Shown here in pieces: positions 1 to 10,900 of a DNA stretch of 64,000 nucleotides. The stretch's first letter is position 1; each line of letters begins with the position of its first letter. A model generated the notes under the pieces. That model ran no database searches. It worked only from the letters and a program-made list of their open reading frames with translations, and had not been told where the DNA came from. Location: positions 372,001-436,000 of the forward strand of contig CAMRHE010000013.1 in the NCBI GenBank assembly GCA_947044405.1, read 5' to 3'. The translations under genes were made by a program, and so were the position numbers. The stretch comes from Leptodactylus fallax (lineage: Eukaryota; Chordata; Amphibia; Anura; Leptodactylidae).

Positions 1-264
1 GGAGCCTCTTAAAGAAGAAGTTACAGATCTGTGAGAGCCAGAAATCTTGCTTGTTTGTAGGTGACCAAATACTTATTTTCCACCATAATTTGCAAATAAA
101 TTCTTAAAAAAATCAGACAATGTGATTTTCTGGATTTGTTTTCTCATTTTGTCTCTCATAGTTGAGGTCTACCTATGATGTCAATTACAGGCCTCTCTCA
201 TCTTTTTAAGTGGGAGAACTTGCACAATTGGTGGCTGACTAAATACTTTTTTTTCCCCACTGTA
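1..264. mobile_element. Tc1/mariner-like element, terminal fragment
   Basis: This is the end of a Tc1-like transposon whose remainder lies outside the window. The sequence has the familiar Tc1 subterminal text (motifs such as AAATACTTATTTTCCACC near 66 and a second AAATACTTTT near 241) and ends in CACTGTA followed by TA, the dinucleotide that Tc1/mariner elements duplicate. No transposase coding survives here. The family call rests on recognising the inverted-repeat text from other vertebrate Tc1 copies. Confidence 0.7.
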
Positions 265-273
265 TATGTGGTT

Positions 274-500
274 TTACATACCGCTAGAAAGCTGACAGCG
301 CACTGCCGGCATTTCTGTTATATGCCCCAGGGCTGGAGATATTGGGGGTCTAAATTTCACCATTCACTGTCAGAAGGGCGTTCCTGAGAGTCTAGCTGCG
401 CTGTGAGGAACGCCCTCCATGACAATATTCCTCCATAGCCCTGTACTGAGGGGGCGTTCCTCACAGTTCAGCATCATCACTGGGCGGTAAGTAATGCCCC
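274..500. repeat. Interspersed repeat, related to 57358-57675
   Basis: This block shares phrases such as CTAGAAAGCTGACA and GAGGAACGCCC with the block at 57358-57675, so it is an interspersed repeat. The GGCGTTCCTCACAG-type phrases occur in both orientations, which suggests a folded, MITE-like structure. The class is not resolved. Confidence 0.45.
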
Positions 501-594
501 CTCTGACAGCACCAATCTAGCTGCAGAAAAGCCTAGGGAACATGCCTCAACACAGGTGATCACCATACAGGACCAAAACTCTCAGTTCTCATTT

Positions 595-2125
595 CAGATT
601 CTAAAAACACTGCAGAACCAAGGTGGTCCAAAAGAAAAGAAGATTTGGGAACAGCAAGGAAAGGAAAAAAGGATGAACAAGTCCCGATGGCCAGTGGTAA
701 GAGAGTATGTTTACCGAGAGCATTGTTCCCCATGATGGCGCAAGCAGCTCATTCTCAAGTGCACCACTCAAAAACCGCCATGTGTGACCTGGTGAACAAG
801 TGATGGGTAGCTCCAGGTTTTAGCACCACTGCAGACAGATACGTGTAAGCCTGCATAACATGTGCCAGGCACAATGTAGGCCAAAAGGTTTCTCAGAAAC
901 ACATCCCAAAGCCCTTGTACCCGTTCCAGAGATTGCAGGTTGACTATATACAGTTACCAAAGGTAGGAAGGTATGAGTATGTGCTTGTGTGTACAGATCT
1001 CTTTTCAGGATGGCCTGAGGCATTTCCGGTACAGAAAGCCATTGCAAAAGGAACTGCAAATAAACTACTGAAAAAAAAAAAAAAAGAAGCAGTGTGCAGG
1101 TATGGGTTCTCAGAGACCATCAAAAGTGATAATGGAATTCACTTTAGTGGACAGGTAATGAGAGAAATAATGGAGGCCGTGGGGAACAACAAGCGTTCCA
1201 TACCCCATACCATCCCCAAAGTAGTGGGAAAGTGGAGAGGATAAATGGTACCCTCAAACTGAAAATACAAAAGCTATGGAAGAGACAAGGAAGCCATGGA
1301 CTGAGCGCCTCCCTCTGACCATATTCTCAGTACGGTATACGCCACATAGGAAAACACACTTGACACCTTATGAGGTGCTTTTTGGTAATGTCCCAAGACT
1401 AGGACTGTATTTTCCTCAGCAGATGCAATTTCAATATAACACGCTGACAGAGTACAGGTGCATCTCAATAAATTAGAATATTTTTGAAACATTCATTAAT
1501 TTCAGTAATACAATTCATAATCAGCGCTTTCCATGATTGTGTGTCCTACTGAACCAGACTGAGGGACCATTTAAAGGCTTAGGAAACCTTGGCAGGTGAC
1601 ACACTGAATTTACAATACTGAACTTTTTTACAATATTCATATTTTCTTCGATTTTGGTTTTCATTACCTGTAATCCATAATCAACATTTACAGAAATAAA
1701 ACACCTGAAATAGAAAACTCTGTGTGTAAAGAATCTAGAAAATATAGGAGGTCACTTTTTTAATTTAATTACTGAAAGAAATAAATGTTTCAAAGATATT
1801 CTAATTTATTGAGATGCACCTGTATGTTGTATCATTGCATGTTGAATTGAGAAAAGTGCACGATAATGTCTATGGTTCTTTTTTCAGACCCTGAACAAGT
1901 GACAGGATCACATTCCTGATACCAGGAGACTGGATGGTGGTAAAAAGACATGTGAGAAAGAGTCTTGACCCAGCGTTTGACAAGCCTTTCCAAGTGTTCC
2001 TGCTAACATCCACGTCAGTCAAATTGGAAGGAAAAAGTACCTGGACTCATTGCAAAAAGGTTACTGCCCCTGGCAGCGATATGGACGCTGACACTGGTGA
2101 TTCTATGGTCCCAGGGGAAAGCTAG
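595..2125 (+). pseudogene. Endogenous-retrovirus-like integrase, broken
   Basis: This is the remains of a retroviral pol gene, integrase part only. In order: an HHCC zinc-binding region (about 710-900, with two stop codons), the catalytic core from about 930 (first Asp in VDYIQLP, second Asp in IKSDNG), a frame change near 1210 that moves the catalytic Glu region into another frame, the core tail to 1454, and after an insertion a C-terminal SH3-like region (1930-2100, with GDWMVVKRHVRKSL). This C-terminal motif resembles class I (gamma/epsilon-like) retroviruses. A run of 15 A at 1071-1085 may have disturbed the reading frame. The gene is interrupted by the MITE at 1455-1822. No RT, env or LTR was recognised in the window. 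It cannot encode a working enzyme. Confidence 0.8.
1455..1822. mobile_element. TA-flanked MITE, copy 1
   Basis: This 368-bp non-coding element is bounded by inverted repeats: CAGGTGCATCTCAATAAATT at the left and its reverse complement at the right. TA lies directly outside both ends (1453-1454 and 1823-1824), as expected for a Tc1/mariner-type non-autonomous element. A second copy lies at 27204-27573 and looks very similar throughout. This copy sits inside the retrovirus-like integrase, so it inserted after that retroviral copy was in the genome. Confidence 0.85.
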
Positions 2126-2353
2126 AACCTCTAGGATTCCCCTTTAAGATTTTATGAGAGAGCCAATAATGGTTTACTGGTCCCTCTATGGAGGTAAACC
2201 ACTGAGAGAATGGTACAAAAGAGCCGAGAAAGCGAGATAACTTTATACACGTTGCTAAAAGACTTGTGCTATATGGACTATCACAGGAGAGCCCCGAGAT
2301 CAAGGAGACAATAGATTTGATTAAAATTATGTTACATGGATTCATTCACATCA
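2126..2353 (+). other. Degenerate sequence downstream of the integrase
   Basis: This stretch lies between the integrase C-terminus and the hAT insertion. Translation shows short open runs broken by stops and no domain I recognise. It may be the next part of the same retroviral copy, because the hAT at 2362 inserted into it and the flanking sequence resumes at 4271. Nothing more can be said from sequence alone. Confidence 0.3.
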
Positions 2354-3130
2354 CTATAAGTCAGAGGCGTAGCTAGGGGTTCAGCACAGGGGGGGCGAAC
2401 ATGTCCAAGTGGTATATATCAGCTCTACACAGGGCTCTGCAGACGATTTAGGTGAATACAGGGCAGTAACATTTAGTGACTTACCGGTGACATCTCTGAC
2501 TAATCGTTCACATTCCCCATCTTTTTTTATCTGGACGGCCATGACCACTTCTTCCAGTCTCTGTAAAGTTTGCAACACAAACATCTTTGGCTCCTCACTT
2601 TTCCAGGCACCTGACCCACATTGTCCTCACCTGCACACCCATCCTGCTGCTATCCCCAATTATAAAATATATAATATAACCCCCCATAATAAAATTTAAA
2701 TTAATAACTTCCCTGTGCACCCTCTTTAAATAGTGCCCCTTATTAATAATTCCCCAGGTGTTTCCTACTTGAAAAGGGAAAGAAAAAAAAAAACAAGGGA
2801 AAAAAAAATTATTGGGGTTCCAATACCCGGAACCCCCAGGATCAGCTGTTTGAATAAACCGTGGTACCTGTGTAAGCGCCGTGACCCCTTCTCTGTTTAC
2901 ATAGTGTCATTCTTTTCATAGCGGCCATGTAATGTAACTACAGCCTCGTCCTATACAAGTGACAAGGCTGGAATTACATCACACGGTCATTATAAACAGA
3001 CAGCGTGTGATATAAACAGGCGCCATAGCCCCTTCATACAGCTGATCAGTGGGGAATCTCTTATCTCTTATTGATGTTTTATTCTGAGGATAGATCATCA
3101 ATAAAAATGAGCTGGAAAACTCCTTAAGGC

Positions 3131-3466
3131 TTAGGCTGTGTTCACACAGAGTTTTTTGGCAACAGATTTTGACGCGGAATCCGCCTCAAAATCCGCCTGA
3201 AAAAACTCCTCCCATTCATTTCAATGGGAGTCAGTAGCGTTTTTTTCCGCTAGCGGAAAAAAAAATCAACATAACCTATCTTCCCGCGGATTCCGCCCGC
3301 GATGTCCGCGGCTCGAGCCGCGCTCCTGATTAGGCCCATTCATCTGGGCTTAATCAGGAGCGGTTAGGCACAACAGAATGCTGATGCACGGCATCGGAAT
3401 CCCGTCACGGCTGACCACGGCGAAAGTCCGGGGGCGGAAAATTTTCCGCCGTGTGAATACAGCCTA
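3131..3466. repeat. Palindromic MITE, TTAGGCTGTGTTCACAC type
   Basis: A 336-bp repeat whose ends TTAGGCTGTGTTCACAC and GTGTGAATACAGCCTAA are inverted copies. It contains internal mirrored runs of CCGCCTCAAAATCCGCC type. It is nested in the hAT element at 2362-4262. A relative is at 15575-15912. Superfamily is unclear because no clean TSD is visible. Confidence 0.6.
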
Positions 3467-3583
3467 AGGCCCCATGTAGCATCCCGCAGCAAAAAACAGC
3501 TGCGGGAAAAACCACAATGTTACCGCCATGGTTTTTCCTGCAGTGCTTTTTTTTTGCTGCAGCCCGGTACGTTGGGCCTTAGT
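3464..3583. repeat. Short palindromic repeat next to the MITE
   Basis: The left end TAAGGCCCCATGTAGCA is mirrored by TACGTTGGGCCTTA at the right, with A-rich and T-rich arms around GCTGC. It is a small inverted-repeat element abutting the preceding MITE. No coding content. Confidence 0.45.
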
Positions 3584-4002
3584 CCTAATAAAGCCCAAGT
3601 GCCACCTTAATTAAATTAATTGACCCTCATATTATGCCCCTGATTCCCCCTGACATAAATACTGCACCTCTAATGACCCCTTATATCAATGACCACCCCC
3701 TTATGTTCATAATGCCTCCTAATATAAATGATGCCCCCTAATGGCTCCTTATATAAATGACCTCCCCCTTGTATTAATAATACCCCGTATTAACCCTTAT
3801 ATAAATGACCCCCCCATCATCATAATGCCCCCTAATGAATCCTCCCTTTATAGTTATATTCCCCCCTCCTAACCACCCCTTATACTATTAATATACCCAC
3901 AAAAAAAGTCACACTCACCTGCGATGCTGATGAATGGAGCCGTCGCTTCCTCCCTGTCCATGCACAGGACGTCTGTGTCTGAGCGTGGGCGGCGCGATGT
4001 TG

Positions 4003-4010
4003 TGACGTCA
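4003..4010. promoter_or_regulatory. CRE-like TGACGTCA palindrome inside hAT
   Basis: This is the exact consensus for CREB/ATF binding, inside a GC-rich stretch of the hAT element. The same octamer lies in comparable GC-rich stretches at 31714, 52767 and 54776. The sequence match is certain; binding or promoter activity is inference. Confidence 0.4.
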
Positions 4011-4416
4011 TCACGCCGCCCGTGCTGAGAAGCAGACCGCAGGCTAGGTCTGCTTCTCGGCGTCTTGCAAACCGTAAGCCTGTATTGGCTTGTGGTTTAC
4101 AAGTCAGTTAAGCACCAGGAAGTATTGTAACTAGATCGGTGTCTGCAGACACCGATCTAGTTAGAAATAAAGTATGTATTAATGACGGCCCCGGGGTGGG
4201 CCCCAAAAAGTCAGTGGGCCCGGGGCAGCCGCCCCCTCTGCCCCCCGCTAGCTACGCCTCTGCTATAAGTAGTAGATATAAGTTGGTGTCCATGTCCTCA
4301 AATATAAAAGATATCACTGCCCACCAATGTAGGATATTCACACTGACAATCAGATAACACAGTCTGTATTTAGCCCTATATTGTTAATGTTTAGAGGCTT
4401 GATATTGTTCACATTG

Positions 4417-4419
<3 letters not shown>

Positions 4420-4453
<34 letters not shown>
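4420..4453. repeat. (TA)n microsatellite
   Basis: A run of about 16 TA dinucleotides followed by TATGTATGTA. Confidence 0.95.
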
Positions 4454-4461
<8 letters not shown>

Positions 4462-4462
4462 T

Positions 4463-6058
4463 ATACTATGTATAAGGGATTAGATAAATGGTTTACTGGA
4501 ATATTATATATATTATTGCTGTGCTTAGAAATTTACTAGAAAGAGATACAAACCTAGAACAGCGGGACTACAGGTTGTAGGGTGGTTGGGCACACTGACG
4601 AACTTGACGGGGAAGGCATCCCTCTGTGTATTAGACTGATAGGTATGTAAATTGTATAACATATATATGGGGAATGAGGTAAAGTTTCCGGAAAAGTCCT
4701 CAGGATCTGACTAGCAGCTCCTAATGTACCCTTGGTATGGGTTATATCATTTACAAAAGGTAGGAAATATGAGGGATGCCAACTTGTGCCTATGTCCATC
4801 CTTTCTCAGCCGCTGCCCAGAGCTCATCCCCTCCTTTACAGAAAACAGTTATCTATAATGGGATGAAACTTCTTCATGCCTTATCCAATAGATATGTGCT
4901 AAAACTTATGTGACAGCTTTATAGCCAGTGATATTATGTTAATTATACTAATTGCACCTTCTCTTAGTCTCTGCAATGTATAACCACACATACAATGTAT
5001 AAAAACCTCATTATCTGCCATTAAAGACCAGAATCCATATTGGTCACATACTTGCACCTTGTGACTGTGTGTGTTTCTCTGAGCTGGCTCATAAATCATT
5101 TCATACTAATTTGGACTTCAATACGGTGATACTTAGAGCAGATTGCGCTCACAACTGTCATTTGTAGAGACAGTCTGAGATCATACAAAACCTTTAAGAA
5201 GAGACTATGTTGTACCATAGGAATGACAGGGCCATCAGGAGTTATTGGCACAACATTATATTAATCTGGGCATATCCTGCTGGAAATATTGCCTGGCTCA
5301 CCCCTCATCCACAGTGGTGTACATCCATATTGTATTGGAAGCTATTAATTGCTGTTTACACCATTGCAAGCAATGTTCAAGCTATTTTCATATGAACCCT
5401 GTGTCTTCTGAGTCATTTCCTGCACCATCATTATGTATTATGCTATTGTGTAAAGTTTGGTGAAGGAGGAATAATATCACAGTAAAGATGGGCAAACAAA
5501 TTCTTTCTGAGCCAGGTTTGACCCAAATATTCCAATTGTTTGGTTGTTTGGCTTTTAACTAAACCGAATAATTGGTGATGTGTCTCGGACAAACTAAAAT
5601 GGCCAGCGTGATATGCCATGCAGTGAAAATACATATACATAAGTGACGTGTTTATGTGAGTCACTGTGACGTAGTGCCATCACCTGACATCACCTGATAG
5701 CCTCACAGCCAATAGTCAGTGGTAGGTGGACACCTTACAGTGCTGATGTCACATATGATATATAAGATGTTGTGGGCAGAAAGAAGAGGCATTTCAGTGC
5801 TGGTGGAAGTAGGGGACAGATGTATAACTGCATGTTTCAAAGCAATTACTCCATTTTCTTAAGAAATATTCAGCACTGACAACAGCAAAACTTTCAATAG
5901 AGCTAGAGAATTATAGGAGTAGGAGAAATTTTGTCAGATTTAATCAATTACAGGAAGATAGTGATATAAATCATAAATAGGAGTGAGGGAGAATATCTGT
6001 GCTGTGTAAGCCAGACTTCTGCAGCAGTACACACAATGGACAGTTAACCCTTTCATTG
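4463..6058. other. No gene recognised
   Basis: AT-rich sequence with only short, unconvincing ORFs. A stretch near 5485-5640 (beginning AAAGATGGGCAAAC) resembles the AGAGATGAGCGAA-type repeats near 24700 and 37499. I see no coding, RNA or transposon ends. Confidence 0.5.
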
Positions 6059-6940
6059 CAAAATATCTGCTATGCTGATGACACTCAAATATGTCTCTCT
6101 GGACCAGACATTACCTCCCTATTGTCCAGAGTCCCAGAGTGTCTAGCAACCGTAGCCTCCTTTCTCTCCTCCCGCTTTCTCAAACTCAACATGGAGAAAA
6201 TGGAGTTCATCATCTTTGCCCCACCTCGCATGGCCCCTCTACCTGACCCATATATCAAAGTTAATGGAACCACACTTACCCCAGTCCCATTCGTCCTCTG
6301 CCTTGGAATAACCTTAGACTCTGACCTATCCTTCAAGTCGTACATCCAAACCCTCAACACCTCCTGCCACCTCCAACTCAAGAACATCCAACAAATCCTC
6401 TCTTTCCTCACCCCTGAAACTACAAAGATGCTAGTCCATGCCCTCATAATCTCCCGCTTAGACTACTGTAAGACCCTTTTCCATGGCCTCCCAGCAAACA
6501 CTCTTGCCCCCCTTCAGTCCACCTTAAACTGTGCTGCTCGCTTAATACACCTCTCCCCCCGTTCTTCATCGGCCGCCCCCCCTCTGCCAATCCCTTCATT
6601 GGCTACCCATTGCCCAGTGAATAGAGTTCAAATTACTAACACTGACATACAAAGCCATTCACAACCTGTCCCCTCCATATATCGCCGACCTAATCTCCCA
6701 ACACGTAACCTCCAATCCTCCAAAGACCTCCTACTCCGCTCTGCTCTTATCCGCTCTTCACACAACCGTCTCCAAGATTTCTCCCATGCATACCCCATAC
6801 TCTGGAATTCATTACCAAGACACATAAGACTAACCCTCACAATCACAAGCTTCAAGAAGGCCCTGGAAACTCACCTATTCAGGAAGGCCTACAACCTCCA
6901 ATAATGCTACTGTCACCACTCCACCATCTGTACAGCCTCT
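6059..6940 (+). pseudogene. L2-type LINE, RT 3' part (copy A, left piece)
   Basis: A non-LTR retrotransposon fragment, 5'-truncated at about 6059, just before the RT active site (YADD at 6071-6082). The open frame runs to 6904 and covers the RT palm end, the thumb and the conserved C-terminal tail (motifs [18 protein letters not shown] and WNSLPRHIR). L2-clade proteins, which copy their RNA into DNA at a nicked target, have this layout. The 3' untranslated part is cut at 6940 by the LTR element and resumes at 12673. Frame loss is visible around 6590-6720, where the protein departs from copies B and C. The fragment has no endonuclease and is inactive. Confidence 0.85.
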
Positions 6941-7735
6941 TGTGATGAACCGACCCTCAGTTTTATATCTTTCTTGGAAGTGTGTTTTACTTGCTTAGGT
7001 CAGTCCTTCCCCCACTTGGAATGCGGTGCTTTAGTTGAGTCCACATTGCTGGACGATACGCTTCACTGGTTTTATGTGTGTTCATTGGAGATGGCTTGCT
7101 ATAGCCAGGCACTTTTATTATCCCTGGCCAGATGGGATGGGGGATAGCAAGCCTTAACTTCACCCTTCTCTCCGAGGGTTCTGCAAAGGTGGGAGAAGGG
7201 GGGCTGCCTGGGTGCAAGGGGTGGGTGGAGCACTAGCCATATGCTGTGGGCAGACCTGGATTCTGGGGTCATTCAGCAAAGAGGCAGTAAGGAGCTCTGA
7301 TCTGGGAGAAGATGAGAGGGCCTGCCCTACTGAGGAATGCTTTGAGGGCCTAGTTCTGAACAGCATGTAGAAGGATTGTTTTATGCAACTTGCTTAAGCT
7401 TGCGCCCTAGGCCCAAAACTCTGCTGTGGCCTAGAGAAACGGACTACGAGTCTATGCCGGTATTTTCTCTATCTTTTAATTCCCCTGTTTATTTTTGTGT
7501 ATTGTATCATCGCTCCTTTGCTTGTATGTTTATTCTTGATCGTATTGATATTGTATATTTCTGTATATGCTATTAATTCATACCGACCCACTTGGGTTAT
7601 TAAACATATAAAATTTATATCGCTCATTTCATTTTATCCTATGACCCGGTCTACTCACAGTGTGTGAGTGGGAGGTTAAGAAAGAAGTTTGATCGCAGGC
7701 GTGCCAGGCGGCTGGGCGAGGCGATATTCTTCACA
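6941..7735 (+). repeat. 5' LTR of the gypsy element
   Basis: The LTR begins TGTGATGAACCGACCC and ends GATATTCTTCACA, with the usual TG...CA boundaries. The TTATTAAACATATAAAATTT run near 7596-7616 is a plausible TATA-like or polyadenylation region. Six substitutions separate it from the 3' LTR, at about 7098, 7357, 7533, 7547, 7707 and 7723. Confidence 0.93.
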
Positions 7736-7736
7736 G

Positions 7737-7754
7737 TGGTGGCAGCGTTGTGGG
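7737..7754 (+). other. Primer binding site, tRNA-Leu type
   Basis: TGGTGGCAGCG begins one base after the LTR and is complementary, through CCA, to the 3' end of a vertebrate tRNA-Leu acceptor stem as I recall it. The next bases (TTGTGGGAT) align to GTGGGAT with a small disruption. This is the expected place for minus-strand primer annealing. The tRNA identity is from memory of the tRNA sequence. Confidence 0.6.
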
Positions 7755-7932
7755 ATATTAGGGTAACAGTGTGTGGGTGTGGTATCACGCAGACACTGGG
7801 GATTGCGGCAATCCTATGGAACGAGCGCGGTATGAGATCAAGCTTAAAATACGGTGAAAGTTTGGTACAGTACTGTTCCCTCCCTTCTTCTTTTTTCTCT
7901 CCTATCTTTTATTTGGCAACGGCTTCCAGTGG

Positions 7933-10900
7933 ATGGCTGGTGGGACCAGAAGCATAACCAAACGTCTGCAGGACTTGGTTGCTGCTGAACTCCAGGAGAT
8001 GGCGGATATGGAAGCTACCATAGCCATGCAGGAGGCGGAGCAAGGTCCTGAGAGGCTGGCACCAGACAACATCACAATGCCAGACGGTTCCGCAGGTGCC
8101 CGGACCCCAGAGGTAATTGTGCCTGGAGGGACCAGTAACCCCAGTTCTGTGGGGGTAACGGACTTATACTTGCAAATGGCCTTACAGCAGATAGACGCCA
8201 GTGACTATAGCACCCGTCTGCAGGTGATTCTCCAGTACCGAGAAGCTGCAGAGCGCCGGGTGGAGAGAGAGTCCGCTGCTGCTGCTGCAGAGCGCCGGGT
8301 GGAGAGAGAGGCCGCTGCTGCTGCTGCAGAGCGCCGGGCGGAAAGAGAGGCCGCTGCTGCAGAGCGTCGGGCGGAGTTGGAGCATCAGCTTGAGCTAAAA
8401 AAGCTGGAACTTTGCCAGCAGGCGCAACCTTCCCCTGCACCAACTCCAGGAGCCCGAGCACTAAAGATCCGATCCGAGGACTTTCCAATCTTGGAAGATA
8501 ACGGGGACTTGGACTCGTTTTTGCGGGGATTTGAGCAGGTGTGTAAGCAGCATCATATTCCCCAGGCAGAATGGGCCCGTTACCTGTCTCCCCGGCTGAA
8601 GGGAAAAGGCCTGGATGTTTCCACGAGCTTACCAGTGGACGCGGACTATGAGACCATCAAAGTGGCGCTGATCCGGAGATACCGGCTCACGCCGGAGGTG
8701 TACCGCAAAAAGTTCCGGAATATCCAGCGGGGTCCCACAGAGAGCTATGCGGATGTTCTGCACCACTTACAGGTTACATTCTGGCAGTGGATCAAAGGAC
8801 TTACTGTCACCACGTTTGAGGGAATTGGGGATCTTATGATAAAGGAACAATTTCTCCAGGTGTGCCCTCTGGAGGTCCGCCAGTTCGTGTGTGATCGGAA
8901 ACCCACAACAGCAGACAATGCTGCAGAGATTGCTGACGACTATGTGTCCACCAGGGAGCAAGGGATCAAGAGAGGAGCCACACTGCAGAGACCCCCAAGC
9001 GGGAAGGAGGGGCAAAGTTGGAGTTCACCACAGCCTGCGGTCTCCAAGTGGGGTAAGACAAACTCTGTCCCGGGTGCCCCCTCTACTTCCCCTGTCCCAA
9101 GAACTCTGGGCGCCCCGGGGACCCCCTCCAAGTCCCAAGGAGAGGCCCGGCGGTGTCATGCTTGTAACCAGCCAGGACATTTCAAGGCGGAGTGCCCCAA
9201 CCGCTCTAAGAACCCCCCTGTTTCCCCAGCCACAGCAGCTGGCTCATCTGTATACTTGGTGGGGAGGGAGGGGTTGCAATCCAATGCCAACAGTCAACAG
9301 GTCATTGTGGGGGGTAAAGTGGTCATGGGATTTCGGGACACTGGGGCACAGATTACTCTGGTGCAACCTGACTTGGTCCCTGCGGACAGTATTATCCCTG
9401 GAAAAACTCTGACCCTGAAGGGTATTGGACAAGAACGCGTAACTGTGCCCATGGCTTGCGTCCATTTGGACTGGGGTGCGGGAAAAGGGATGCGTGATGT
9501 GGGGCTAGTGTCTGATCTGCCTGCCAATGTACTATTGGGAAGAGATTTGGGGCCCTTGGTGTCCCAGTATGGGGTGGGAGCAGCCCCACCTCGCTGTGAC
9601 AAAATGTCTGTACTGAAGGATGATTTTAATGAGGTGTTGAAGCCTGTCACACAGGCAGAGGGAGGGGTTAGTCTTTTGTCTCCCCTTGCTGTGTGTCCAG
9701 CTAAAGTAATCAGTGAGCATGTGAATGAGACATTGTGGAATGCTGACCTGGCTGTAGCCCCGCCCACATCTGCGGGTGATGAGAGCCCCCTCAGTGTGAC
9801 CCTGGCTCAGCCATTCCCCCATGCAGTTCACTGTGAATCAATGAATGAATGCAATGTCAATGTAATTGCTAATTCTTGCCTTGCAGGTTTACAGGGTAGC
9901 TCTTCTGAGATGCCGGGGGCAACCCCAACTGAGGACAATGTGCCAGGTGGTCAGGTGGGTCACGGGGATCTCAGGGCCGATCCGGATGAGGAACGGACTG
10001 CTGGTGTTGCAGTGGTAACCCGCAGCCAGAGTGCTAGAGGGGTGGAAGGCGCTCCGACCCCTGAGCCGTTCCCTCTGTCACCCGGAGATGGCACTGAGAC
10101 CGCCATGACTAACCTCCCCACACTGGAGCCGGAGGAGCCCGGCGGGTATATGACATGCACATCTCTTCTGTCTGGTTCCAGTCAGGAGTTCAGGGACGCT
10201 GTCCAAGCTGACCGCAGTCTGGATGCATTGAAGGAGCGTGCTGATCAACCTCCCTTGGAGTCAGACAAGGACCGCGTGTACTGGGAGCAAGGGAGGTTGT
10301 ACCGGGAAACGATCCCCACAAAGGGAAAAGAAAGTCGGCTCAGGGAGAAACATTTAGTGGTACCCCAACCCTACCGGGTGGAGTTGTTGCGGATTGCTCA
10401 TGATATTCCACTGGCAGGCCACCTGGGGATCGCTAAGACCAAGGCTCGCCTCAGCCACTTATTCTACTGGCCTAAGATGGAGACAGATGTAGCTAAATAC
10501 TGCCGTTCATGTGACACTTGTCAGAGGATGGGCAAGGCGGGGCAAGGCTCCAAAGCACCCATGATACCTATGCCCATCATAACCGAACCTTTCCAGCGGG
10601 TGGCTGTGGATCTCATTGGACCCCTGTCCATTCCCAGTCGCACCGGGAAACGTTTCATATTAACGGTAGTAGACTACGCTACTAGGTACCCGGAAGCTGT
10701 CGCTCTGTCTTCCACCTGGGCTGATGTAGTGGCCAAGGCTCTGGTAGGCATCTTCTCCCGTGTTGGATTTCCCAGAGAGATGCTCACAGACCAAGGTACC
10801 CAGTTCATGTCTGCCTTGATGCAAGGCCTGTGTAAGGTAACAGAGGTGCAACATCTGGTGTCCAGCCCGTATCACCCACAGACCAATGGCCTGTGTGAAC

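Larger units (their letters stand above)
2362..4262. mobile_element. Non-autonomous hAT element with perfect 8-bp TSD
   Basis: The element is 1901 bp and starts CAGAGGCGTAGCTAGGGG; it ends with the near-perfect reverse complement CCCCGCTAGCTACGCCTCTG. The 8-bp sequence CTATAAGT occurs directly outside both ends (2354-2361 and 4263-4270). An 8-bp duplication and CAG...CTG ends are diagnostic of the hAT superfamily. No transposase is encoded. Inside are two palindromic short repeats (3131-3466, 3464-3583) and a CRE-like TGACGTCA at 4003-4010. Positions about 2450-3060 are related, in opposite orientation, to 55490-56110 inside another hAT element. Another partial copy of its left end is at 58691-58885. 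Confidence 0.85.

Noticed and set aside
5999..6058. GTG start of the L2 ORF at 5999
   Set aside because: The first 20 codons are not L2; the element is 5'-truncated at about 6059, so this is a chance upstream extension.
8891..9412. ORFs in other frames over the gypsy Gag-Pol
   Set aside because: Shadows of the 7933-12084 frame; no motifs of their own. The same holds for 8072-8488, 9294-9767 and similar.
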